64,000 bases of DNA from Symsagittifera roscoffensis. Lineage: Eukaryota > Xenacoelomorpha > Acoela > Convolutidae. Positions within the stretch are counted from its first letter, which is position 1. The number at the start of each line of letters is the position of its first letter. The translations under genes and the position numbers were made by a program. Positions 21,001 through 33,000 of this stretch are shown here, piece by piece. The stretch spans positions 28,392,848 to 28,456,847 of the forward strand of contig NC_087070.1 of the NCBI RefSeq assembly GCF_963678635.1, in the 5' to 3' direction. Below the pieces are notes generated by a model, which had not been told where the DNA came from, did no database searches, and saw only the letters and a list, made by a program, of their open reading frames with translations.

Positions 21001-24000
21001 GCAAATATTTGCCACCATCTCAAGCATGTTATCTGTATCAATGATATCTATAAAATTTTTCAAGTAAAAACAACATCCTTTGATTATTTTGGTTAACAGA
21101 ATAAAAACAATCATAAAAATAAAGCATTCTGGACATGGATCAAAGGATTTAGAGTTCTCAGTTTTCAGCAATTTTAGCTGATATCTAAGTATTTTTTAGT
21201 TCATGCAGCATTTGCTAGCACAATTGATTCACGATGTTCACAAATAGGCCTTCTAGTATATCTCCGTGAGTTTTTTTAAACTTTTATAGTTCACTACTGT
21301 CAAGTCAATTTCAAGATACGCGCCGAGTTTGATGAACACAAAGCACTATACCAAAAAAAAATTTGGATTAGTTTCATTTTAAGTGGGCGAACTAAAAATG
21401 GGTGAGTTTCTTTTAAACTATTAAAATAACAGTACTAAGTCTGTTCCAAGATACGCTGCGAGTTTGTTGAACAGAAAAATCAATCTCTGCCAAAAAATTT
21501 TTTTGGTTTTGTTTCCTTTTAATTCGGCGATATGGAACGAACATATTTAAGTGCATGGCGTCACATGCTTGTAGATATTGGAGTGGTATTTGTTATTCAC
21601 AACTTTAAGAAAGAATATCAGATGGTGCATTTCATGATACAAGGAGATCGGCAGTGAACGAATTCGAGTCTTTGTTCGCAAGAGTTTGTTAAACAACTGA
21701 GGATTCATCTTGTGGCTTTCTGCACTTCTTCTATTGTTTTGAGCTCTGTTTTGTTTGGCTTCCATAATTCAGATCCGTATGATATAATTGGTACACTGAT
21801 ACATTTAGTTTCGTTGACATAGATGCCTATTTAGATAAACTTCTCTTTATTTGATAAAATGCTCCGGTGATAAAATGCTCCGTTGCTCAGAGTTGTCATT
21901 CGAAGACGGGTTTTTGGGACCAGAACTCCAAGATCTTTCTGAGAACCAGGTTCTAAATTTTTGTCGTCGGTGATAAAAAAATTTTTGTGGATCAGATGTG
22001 GAACACCAAGTCAGACTTTGTGTGGAGCAACAATTAATTTGAACACCCAATTATGACAATTTGTAAGACTCATTTGGTTATTTTCACACTAATTACTGAG
22101 TAACTTCATATCCATTTGTTAATTTTGATAGGTTTGTTGATAGTAATTTGTAATCATCAGGAAATTCAAGCCAGTTGGTAGATCATTGATTAAGCAGAAA
22201 AACAGTATAAGGCCTAAAAAGGATCCTCCAGGAACTACATTAATAGCAATTAGCAAGTCGCTGATATGTGCCCGTTGCTTGGGCACATATCAATTAATTT
22301 ACGGACGTTTCCACCAATACCAAATGATAATACTTTCTTCATCAGAAAACCATGTTCTACTTCGTCAAAAGCTTTCTTTAAGTCAGTATATGCTGGCAAT
22401 ATGTGATAAGCTTTGCTATTTAGATTTCGTCGAGGAAATCTATCATTGAATTTTTGTTGATCTTTTGGGTAGAAATTCAAATTGACTTTGATTGAGTTTT
22501 CCAAGTATTTCAGCAGACTATTTGTCAAATAGTCTTTCGAAACCGAGTAAAGGATACTTATTGGGCAATAATTAGTAATTGATTGTTTGTCACCACTCTT
22601 GTATATTGGGAATATGTCACTTCTTTTCCAGATTTCAGCCTTTGTTAATAATCGTGTTGAAAAGATGGCGCAGCGACTTATTGAGACAAGCTGCTAACTT
22701 AAAAAAAAGTTTTGCTAATTTAGTTTCTAAGGGGTTTTACGTCCACAAATTGAATGACAGAACCCTCTTGACAGTTTTCAGAGTTTTGGTGGGTAGGGCT
22801 TCCACTGTGCTCTCTATTGAGCGCGCGCCAATAATCAGAATTATGGGTTCAATCTCGACTTTGTTTATTCGATCTAACTTGGCCGGATAAGTATCTATTT
22901 GATTGGGTGTTGAATAGTAGTTGTTACTTTTTGTCTGTCCTGAAGTATCGCTTCAATATCTAAGGGAGCAGGATGGTCGAGGGTGTGGCGTGCACTATTC
23001 AGCAATCCCGTCAGCTGATCGAGCAGCTAAAACAACCAATTTGCAGATTTGTCAAATAGAAACACGTTCATCAAGTTTAAATAATTCACGAATTTACATA
23101 CCCGAATTTACAGTTACTGCATATAAACTTACCTTAATGATCTGACTGGCGTGTGTGTATGTAATTGCATTTGAAGTGTGGTGACTGAGGATGGTGAGCA
23201 TCTTTGTCAGAAGATTAGAACATGCCTGAATCTAAACCACAACACACCAATTCACTGCATTCTCTCTACATCACTCACCAAAAATCAAAAACAGGCTAAA
23301 CATCCACTGCGCCGACGCCGATATATCCGCATCAAAATTACGGCGCAAACGAATTGAGGGAAATATTTGGTTTAAGTGAAAATACCCTTTTTACTTCCAG
23401 AACTTTCGCATTTGCACAAGCAGAACAAACAAAAATCTGATTGGTCATCACGAAATTAATTCGCAACTGTAATACAAAATTTTTTCTCAACACTCTCCGG
23501 CGCTTACTCGCACATTTCTCCGGCGCTTAAATTCTTTACAGGTTCATCCAATTGAAGAATTAAGTTTACAAATTGTTAGTTCAGGCCATAACATAGAAAC
23601 CAAACGGCCATGTCTTAGCGGCGATGTGAAATGTCTCACAAAAAAAGTGTTCCAGGCAAACATCAAATTGTGAGGTGAAAATGGTTTCTAATTGTAGCTT
23701 TTTTCGAAGTTTTCTCAATAAAAAAAATTCAGAAAACTAAGAAAAATTTTATCAAAAAAATATTCTGATCATCTCATAAAAAAGCAGAGTAAGAGCAAGC
23801 GGTACATAGATGTGAACAACAGTTTGCCACATGTTTTGAAATCGATTTCGTGAATTTCGAAAAAAAGCTAGTTTAAAGATTTTTTTTTATTTTTTCATTG
23901 ATTATTTCGTTTAATTTTTAAATCTAATTACTACAGCCTGTGGGGGCAGACGCTTAGAGGATCCTAGGATCCCGTTGTCTTTCCTCTCCAAGTTTCCTCT

Positions 24001-27000
24001 CCTTCCGTTGTCTTTCCTCTCCAAGTTTTTGATGTTTTGATGCTCTGATTGTATGTTTATATATTTTGGAGAAATTTCGTCTTTCTTTCTTTCTTGTTGT
24101 TGTGATAAACTTATTAAATAGTTTCAGAGACGGAGATAAAAACTGTTGATGTTGATGGTCCTCAAGACGAAATTTCCACGCTAAAATATCATGGTCAGAC
24201 ACCAATTTGCAGCTCAACGAACAAGAGACCCTTTATTGAACTCAGTCCCTGCGCAGAAGATAATGGTGCAGGACAACTAGACATTTCGAAGCAAGTGGAA
24301 GAAGATGCAATTACTAAGTCAGTTAATTTGTTAATGCCGAAGATGATCGAAAACATAAAAGAACAAATCAAGAGCGCTGTTGAGACGGCGATTGGAACAG
24401 CCTTATCTAACTTGAAAAACGAAATGATGTTATGGACGAAAGAAGAGATTTCCAAGCTGGAAAAGAGAGAAGCTTTGAAAACCCTATCAGAAGCGGAACT
24501 ATTAGAAAGCTACAATCGTAGAGATAACGTGAAGATCATAGGCCTGTCAGAAACCTTGAGTAATGATGGAAAACGAGAACAAGTGGACGCACTTGGAAAA
24601 CGAGACGCAATTGACGCAAAGATAACCCATACCGATATTTCCATTGCACACAGGCTGCCAACCAGATCCGGCAGAGACAAGCCTGTGATTGTCAGATTTT
24701 CGCGGCGAATCAAAAAGATTGACCTTCTTCGCAAAAAAACGAACTTTATCTCAAATTAATGGATTTGGTGATGTAAAGATATTCGAAGATTTAAGCACAG
24801 CGCGGGTTAACTTTTTACGTATTATGAAAACAGACGAAAGGATTCAATCAACATGGACACGAGAAGGGACTATATATTCTATCTGGAAGGAAGATCAAAG
24901 AATCTATAAGATCAATGGACTTTGGGAGGGCGGCAACTTTCTGGATTACAGCATAGATAACGTGTTAAGGTGCTTTAACTGTGTTTTCGGGAATTCAAAT
25001 GGACAAAGCGATCCTTGAAAACAGAAAATATGAATTCAGTGGTGCTAGTATTAATGTTAATTTTCTATTATCTAATGTTCGATCTATTAAAAAACACCAG
25101 GATGATTTAGAAGCACTTCTAAGTAGTCTCGAGTCTCCTATTAATATTCTTTTCCTAACTGAAACGAAAATATTAAATGAAAACGATAATATTAATATGT
25201 ATAAAATCAAAGGCTTCCAAACCGTAATATCTAATAGTAGAAACACACGAGGCGGCGGGACCATGATTCAACTCGATGAAAAAGTTAATCTAATTGATAG
25301 GTTTGAATGTAGCTTACCTGCAATAAAATTATACTAATTGTAGCCTACATACCACCTCGTTATGATAAAAATAAGTTAATCGAAGAACTGGATAAAGAAT
25401 TAGAAATACTTGCTCAAAAGAATATACCTATTGTATTAGCAGGTGATTTTAATATTAACACTCTCAGATTAAATAATCTCCAGCAATCATATTTAAACTC
25501 AATAACAGCTAATGGCTTTGAGCTCTTAGCTAAAAGTACAACAAGGTTATGTGAATCGACTGAATCTTGTTTAGATCATTTCATAACCCGAAAAATTGAT
25601 AACCCAATCATTAAAGTGCTTGATAATGAATGTTTTTCTGATCACTATCCCGTAACTTTACAAACAGATTTCAGTTAAAGGCTTTTCGATATAAATAATT
25701 CATACCGCGATATGTCGTTTCTTATGAAAGAGAAAACACTTTCCGATTTAACCAAGTCCTGAAGCAAAAACTGAAGACAACCAATCTTGTAAATAATGAT
25801 AACATTGATGATGCTTATGAAGAATTTTATAAATGTCTATTTGAATCGGTAGAGTTATTTGCTCTTATACGAAATAAAACATTAAAAACTAAGTCAAACG
25901 CGCCATGGTTTAATAAAAAGGTCAAAATTTCGATTTAAAAGGAATCGACTATATTAAGAATGGAAATATGACAAATTGAATACCAAGAAAAAAGAAGCAT
26001 TTATTCAAGAGCGTCATAAAGTTGAAAAACTAATAAGGGTAACCAAAAAAGAGTATTACTATAGCAGATTTAATAAATGTATTGGAGACTCGAGACAAAT
26101 ATTTAAAGTACTTCATGAAGTAACAGGTAAATCAACAAAGAGATCCCGTATTACAAATCTATCGGTTAATGGTGAGTATACATCAGATATCATATCAATA
26201 TCTAATTGTTTTAATGAATATTTTGGCACAATAGGCGAAAAACTCGCTGACTCAATAAAGCCGGTGAATGAAATCTTGACTAATCATGATTCCGATAAAT
26301 CAATTTTCCTTTTCAACTGTTCTTTTGTGGAAGTAATAAATACCATAAACGATTTAAAACCCAAACAAACTTGTGGAATAGATGAGATCAGTAACTTGCT
26401 TCTGATTAGAAGTTGCTATGTCATAGCTCCATATCTTACATACTTATGTAATTTGTCTTTCAATTCGGGCATATTTCCAAAAAATCTTAAACTGGCAAAA
26501 ATCTTACCGCTTCATAAAGCCGAAAGTAGATCAGATATGAATAACTATCGTCCGATTGCACTATTAAGTAGTATCAGCAAGGTTTTTGAAAAACTTATGC
26601 ACTCTCCTATATACAATTATCTAGAAAAGTTCGACCTATTGTACGATCGTCAGTTTGGTTTCCGTGAAAAATATGCGACAATAGATTCCTTAGCAGAATT
26701 GACTGAACGCATTCGGCTAGGCAATGATAAAATCATTAATTGTAGTCTTTTTATTGATCTGAAAAAAGCTTTTGATACACTTGATCATAAAATCCTTTTG
26801 TCAAAAATGGAAAAATATGGAATAAATTGCTATCATTGGTTTCAAAGTTATCTCTCGGAAAGACATCAATGTGTTCATATCAGTGCTTATACATCCGATT
26901 GGTTACCTATAAAAACCGGAATAACGCAGGGTTCGATTCTAGGACCTCTACTATTCCTTATATATATCAATGATTTGAATGATATAACTTCACATTCCGA

Positions 27001-30000
27001 TGTTTTCCTATTTGCGGATGATACTAATATCACTAGCAGAAGCTCCAGCATCGAAATATTTCAAAATGACTTGACAAACGTCGCGAACTGGCTGTGTGCA
27101 AATAAATTAACAATAAACACTGACAAAACAACTGTAATTAATTTTAATAAAAATAGAAGTGCTTCTAATATCGATATTAAATTACTTGAAACTGTATAAG
27201 CCTGAACCTTCCTGTAAATATCTGGGAGTTGTTTTAGACAGCAAACTGTCATTTTTTCATCATATTCAAAAAATTAAAACAAAATTGGGTAGGCACTGCG
27301 GTGTTATTTCTAAGATGCGTCATTATGTTCCAAAGTCCATTTTATTAAAGTATTATCAGTCGAATATTAAGCCTGTAATACAGTACGGCATACTAGTCTA
27401 TGGTGGAACCAGTTTTTCAAATTTAAACCAAATATTAATTCTTCAACGGAAAATTGATCGAATGATTTATTTCAAAAATAAATATGATAGCATAACGGAA
27501 GCTCTGATAGATAATAAGATTTTAACGGTTCATGAGCTATACATCTATGATCTGTTAAAGTTTTGCATTCGTTCTTTGAATCAAAAACATTCTACTCTTT
27601 TTTTGAATACAATGTTTTCTTTGAAACGTTACAGCTACAACACAAGGAAATCCAAATATACTTCATTTGTTACCCATTGTTGTAAGAATAACACTAAAGC
27701 AAATTCACTGACTAATCGAGGTTCGAAATTACTTAATTTACTCAACGAGAATAATTTACTGCCCCAAAATATTGAAAAGATGACTAAAAATGAGGTAATA
27801 ATTTTTATCCACAATTTTAGGGATAGCTTTATTCTGGGTAATTGCGATTTAACTAAATAAATTTTTAATTAACGTTCCCCTTTTTTTCAATGCAGTGGTT
27901 AAATGCTACACGACAACCATATATGAGCTGCGAATATACCCTGAAAATATGAGCCTCCAAATCGTTGTAGTTTTCGAGATATCGCTGTTTTTTTTCTTCC
28001 ACAATTACATATATCCTCTAACAACGGTGACAGTGCTTCAATAGAAGGACTGCCCCCAATAGTTTTATTATATCCGAAATATCGCCTTTTTAATGAAAAT
28101 ATCATAAAATCAAAAATATATTTCATTTTTATCATTATTTTGTTTAAATAATCTGAATTGTTGATGTAAACCGGGTAGACTGTAAGTGGGCGCTTAATGT
28201 GCCTTTTGCTATCCTCTATCCTCTCCGAGTTAATTATTTTGATGTTGTTGCTATTTTGATGTTTTATTATAACTTTGGAGAAATAAATTCTTTCTTTCTT
28301 TCTTTCTTCAGCTATCAAAACTATTACACTTTCATCGATACTTTCACCTTAGCAATTTAAACAATAGGGAAAACAAGTTCGACCACAAAACGAACAGTCT
28401 ATGATAAAAAAAAGCTAAATGTGAAAAAAAAATGCGACTCGGCCATATATTTTGGCAAAACTTCCGTCCATTCCCTAAACTACTACAAACCACTAACCTG
28501 CGGCACTTTCCAGGGACTGTCTTCTCTGATATTGGCACGCAACGTATGGGCGCATGTGGGAAATTTGATTTGAAGATCCTATGAATGGTAGATCCAGTGA
28601 AGTCAATTAGGATGAAAACAAAAAATTGATTCAATTGATTAAGATGTGGACATTTTTCCTTACCGCTGATACGATTAAATTTTGGAATAGAGTGACCACT
28701 CCCTTGAAGCTGTCAGCACTAAATATAAAGACAAATTCAAAAGCTTCACATATAGAGCACAGTACCATAATAATCGACCTGAATCAACCGTACAATCTCC
28801 CCACCCATCTCCCTCTCCCCCCCCCACCCCAAGTCACCAACCGATGTGTTAACCCAGCCACATATTGATTTTAAATATTAATTCTGTATACAGCATGCAT
28901 TTCGAACAAACGCACAAATGTAACAGCATTACCTAAATTTGTCTTTTCAATAAATTTTCTCGGATAAAACTAATAATTTAGCTATACTTGAATAGATATT
29001 TTCTCCCCCCTAAATCGATCCTTGGGTTTTATACGGTTGGTCCCTCACCGTAAAACTGAATTCAAATTTGATTACTCAAGACGTTCGACAACTAGGTTTA
29101 ATGTCAAGACGTTCGACAACAACGCAATTGATATACTATTTAGACTCAAATTTTGATGCAAGCACAGCCTGTTGAACTGTTTATTTTGCTTTTCGTAAAG
29201 CTTTTGATAATGAGTCACACAACATCTTAACATATCATCTTAACTTTTGACAATGAGTTACACAACATCTTAACATATCATCTTAACTTTTGACAATGAG
29301 TCACACATTTTAATGAAAAACCATGAAAATTTGGGATTTGATGCGGAATTTCGTTGTCTGTTGAATTTAACATTAAAAGAACGCAACGTGTTAAAATCAA
29401 TGACACGCTATCTGAGACTGGTGTCATTACCAGTAATGCAGCGCAGGGTAGTGTTTCAGGTCCTCTTCTTTTTATATTCATATCAAGTATTTACCAGTAA
29501 ATGTTAATATCTCAAATGAATTTCTTAACACAGATGATTTAGGTTATCTTCCACAAGTGAATTACAAACTGTTATTAAATCATTACAAGGCCGGCCTGAT
29601 GTAAATCATCACGTTTTAAAAGAGACACTCTAATATTAGTGCTGTTCAATTCGGAAGCCGTGAGTTACCGAAGACCAATGTTATTAAAATATTTTAACAT
29701 CGATTGGTTATCTTGGATCAACAATCTCATCGAAAAATATCTTCGAGCAAAAAGCTTTTTTTTATGATAAAACGTAACTTTTCTAATTTATATGATTTTC
29801 GTAAACATAAACTTCACTCGGCATGTATTTCCCTGTTTTAACTTATGGGTGTCCGTAATGCTTTATTATTGTCACCTCCTAATAAAACTTCGACAAATCT
29901 GTTTATCGATGTTTAACAATCTTGAGATGGATTATAATTCACCAATTACCTACACTTTTCAATACTAAAAAAAAAAAACACTTAAAATGCTGAATGAAAC

Positions 30001-33000
30001 TAAAAATCATTTTACAACTGTGAGTCATGTTGATAATTATTTAGACAATGCATAATAATTGAACAGAAAAATATTGGGGACGTAGTTCAAGCATGAATTT
30101 AAAAAATCTATTTAAATTTAAACAGCTTGCAAGAAACTTTTATATAGGTTGCCACCGATGAATCTTCCGTAAAAATGGCTACTAAATGGTTTTTCAATTT
30201 AACTTTGTGTTTCGAAAAGGAAACGATTGCAAATTAAATCAGAGTCTATATCAAGGATTTGATTCCAAATCAAAACCGAACGTCTGAAAAAGCAGTGTTG
30301 GATATATTGACCACTAAACCAATCCGGGAAACATAACTTTCATAACATTCCTTTTGTGCCCTTCAATGCGAATGTTTTTGTATTTCAGTCTTGTATATGC
30401 TGGTAAAATATTGTGTTTTATTTGATGAAATACTAACTTTTAAGCGAGGAACATTGTTACTAATAGTATTTTTTTACTCAACTTTAGATCAGATGAAAAA
30501 TCGAATTTTTTTCTATTGCGGCAGGTGATAATTACCCAGCTAAGCTGCTTTTCGAGCGACTGCTCAGTTTGTGGTTTGGGTAAGTGTACATGACTAATTA
30601 CTAATGCGTTCATTATCATTATTCGAGTCTTGATTGATAGAGGTTTTTCAATTGATTGCAGTGTTTTAATTTCACAAGCCATTTTTCAAGATATTTTTAC
30701 TTCGCCCTGGAAAATAAGATAGGTAACAAGGACAACAAGATACTTTACTTGTGATTTTTCTACGATAATATTATGATCTAGTTGTATACTGAATTAATTT
30801 TGGTCACTTCTGCCCTGCTTCTTACTGAAAAAAATCAGCTGTTTTGGCAGTGTTCAGTCTTAGGTAACGTCTTGTAAAATAGCCTTTTTAGAGTGAAAGG
30901 TTTTGACAAGATTCCTTCAGACGCTGAAGAGCAATATAAACATTATGACGATTTTATAAAACTAAAGTATCATCTGCATATTGAACTACTTTACAATTAT
31001 CGGGTAATTGTTTGATTGAAATATTTATGTATAGGTTGAAAACTAAAAGTCCTAAGACTACGTTGAGGCAAACACGGATTGAGTCATATCCAGTCTTATT
31101 CTGTGTTATTTACAATGGTCTTTTGTTGCATGTTGCTGGTTAAGTTACAATTCAATGGCCGATTCTGAGAAACCCACACTATTTAACTTTAAGCAACTTA
31201 TGATCTATTGAGTTAAAAACATAATAGGGCTACGGAGACGTGTTTGTTTCTCTAATACGTCTCCATAGCCAATAAACAATCCATTCGAATTCTTCCCATA
31301 CAGTTTCGGAAGAAATGAGCACAGTAAAGTATTGCATCCATAGTATAGTATGATGATACAAAACCGTATTGTGTATTGCTTAGTAAGTTTTTGCTTAATA
31401 TATTTTCATTTACTTGTTTATGCAACAGTTTTTCAAATACTAATGATAATGCGCCTGTTATTGATGTTGGGCGAAAGTTCTCTGCTTATTCTGGTTCATC
31501 TTTTTTATATATTGGAGTAGCAAGTACTTTTTTGATTTTCATAGGAAACATTGTTTTATGTATTCGTCTATTAAGAAAGCCAAGTGAGTTTATATTTTAT
31601 TGCAGCCGACTATTAGAGCCCATGCCGGAATATCAAATGGACCTGGTCAAATTTAGTAAAATTGCCATTTTCAAATTGCTCGTTATTGAGTCTGTAAAAG
31701 AGTTTTTAATTAGTGGTAATTTATTTGCTGATTTTTTTGAAATTCTACAAACCGTTTATGATATTCCATTTCTGACGCTCGAAAGTTTTTGAATTGAATA
31801 AATGTGAAATAAATATGTCATCATTGAGATAAATTTTTTGTTTATCATTACGCAAGTAATTTTTTTTCTGGAGCACATTTTTATGCAATCAACTAGATTT
31901 GAGTTGAAAAATTGAAATATCTCTTCTGGAAGGTTTTGTTGATAAAATTTCCCAATTAATTTGTGGTAGAGCCATCTTGAAATTCTTTTCTAATTATTTT
32001 CGAAATATCATAGATTGTGCGCTTGAAAGGTATTGTTTTTTCAAAATTTTCAGCTTTGTAATAAAAAATGCAGCTAAGTGGTCTGTTTTGATCGGTGGTT
32101 CAAATTTCAGAGCCTTTTAGTCTCGATCCGTTGAAATTAGGTCTGTATAAGCAAAAAGTGATTTTGAATGAGTTGGTGTTGATTTGTTCGCAACTTCTAA
32201 GTTGTATGGCGTTAGAATTGTTGACAGATTTTATAACCAGAATCAAGATAGTTCAGTTGTAATCTCCCATTACTATCAAACTTTTGTAGTGAGCTGTGCA
32301 TATCAATGGATGTGGCAAGTTCATCAAAAAATTCAGTTTTGTTAGAGGCATCAAAATTAGGTCTTTGCAAAGCTTAGGATTTAGGGTTGTTGGAATGAGA
32401 ATCTGCCGCCTCCGCTTTTCTCACTGCCCTCTGCAGATCTGTCACAGCGAAATGCGGTAAACTGTTCATTATCCAGTGTCTGCAAGTTCATTTGAATTAT
32501 TGAACCATGTCTTGGAGAATCCACAAATTGTATTATATTCGCATTTGTCTACTATCACCTCTTTTCCTGTTTAGATTTCGGCAGTTTAGACATAGGGCTT
32601 TGATGTTGCCTTTGTAGTTTTTTCTGGGACTCATTTTTGGACCTTGATTTGGATGAATATCTCCAGAGCATAATAGTCGGTTTCTGAGCCATGCAGAACT
32701 TAGCCTCTTGATGATTTTTTTAGTGAAGAGAAAAATGATAAAAACAATAAATCAAACAAGGGTCATAATAATGACAATAATCATAAAGTGCTCCTGAGAG
32801 GCACTAAATACATGCATGAGGTTCGCTTGAGAGGCACTCGATATATCTCAATTGTTAAATTAGTAACAACCCATGGAAAACTTCTCACGTTTATTCAAAA
32901 CAGTATATATAACAATCTCTCTATTGTCACAATACAGAAAAAGAAGCTAGTAAGGAACCTGATTGCAACCAGTGTGAATTCAAAATCTTAATTTGTCAAA

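Larger units (their letters stand above)
24111..28310 (+). mobile_element. CR1/Jockey-type LINE in rogdi intron 5, 5'-truncated, few lesions
   Basis: Plus-strand ORF1-like frame, AP-type endonuclease, RT and C-terminal domain in correct order, then a 3' UTR ending in (CTTT)n at about 28310. Only a handful of frameshifts separate the blocks, so it is the best-preserved LINE in the window. It is antisense to rogdi. The upstream boundary meets the 3' tail of a related copy. Confidence 0.85.

Noticed and set aside
31376..31792. A 138-codon plus-strand frame
   Set aside because: It is antisense to LINE RT blocks (RPTSITGALSLVFEKL on the minus strand).
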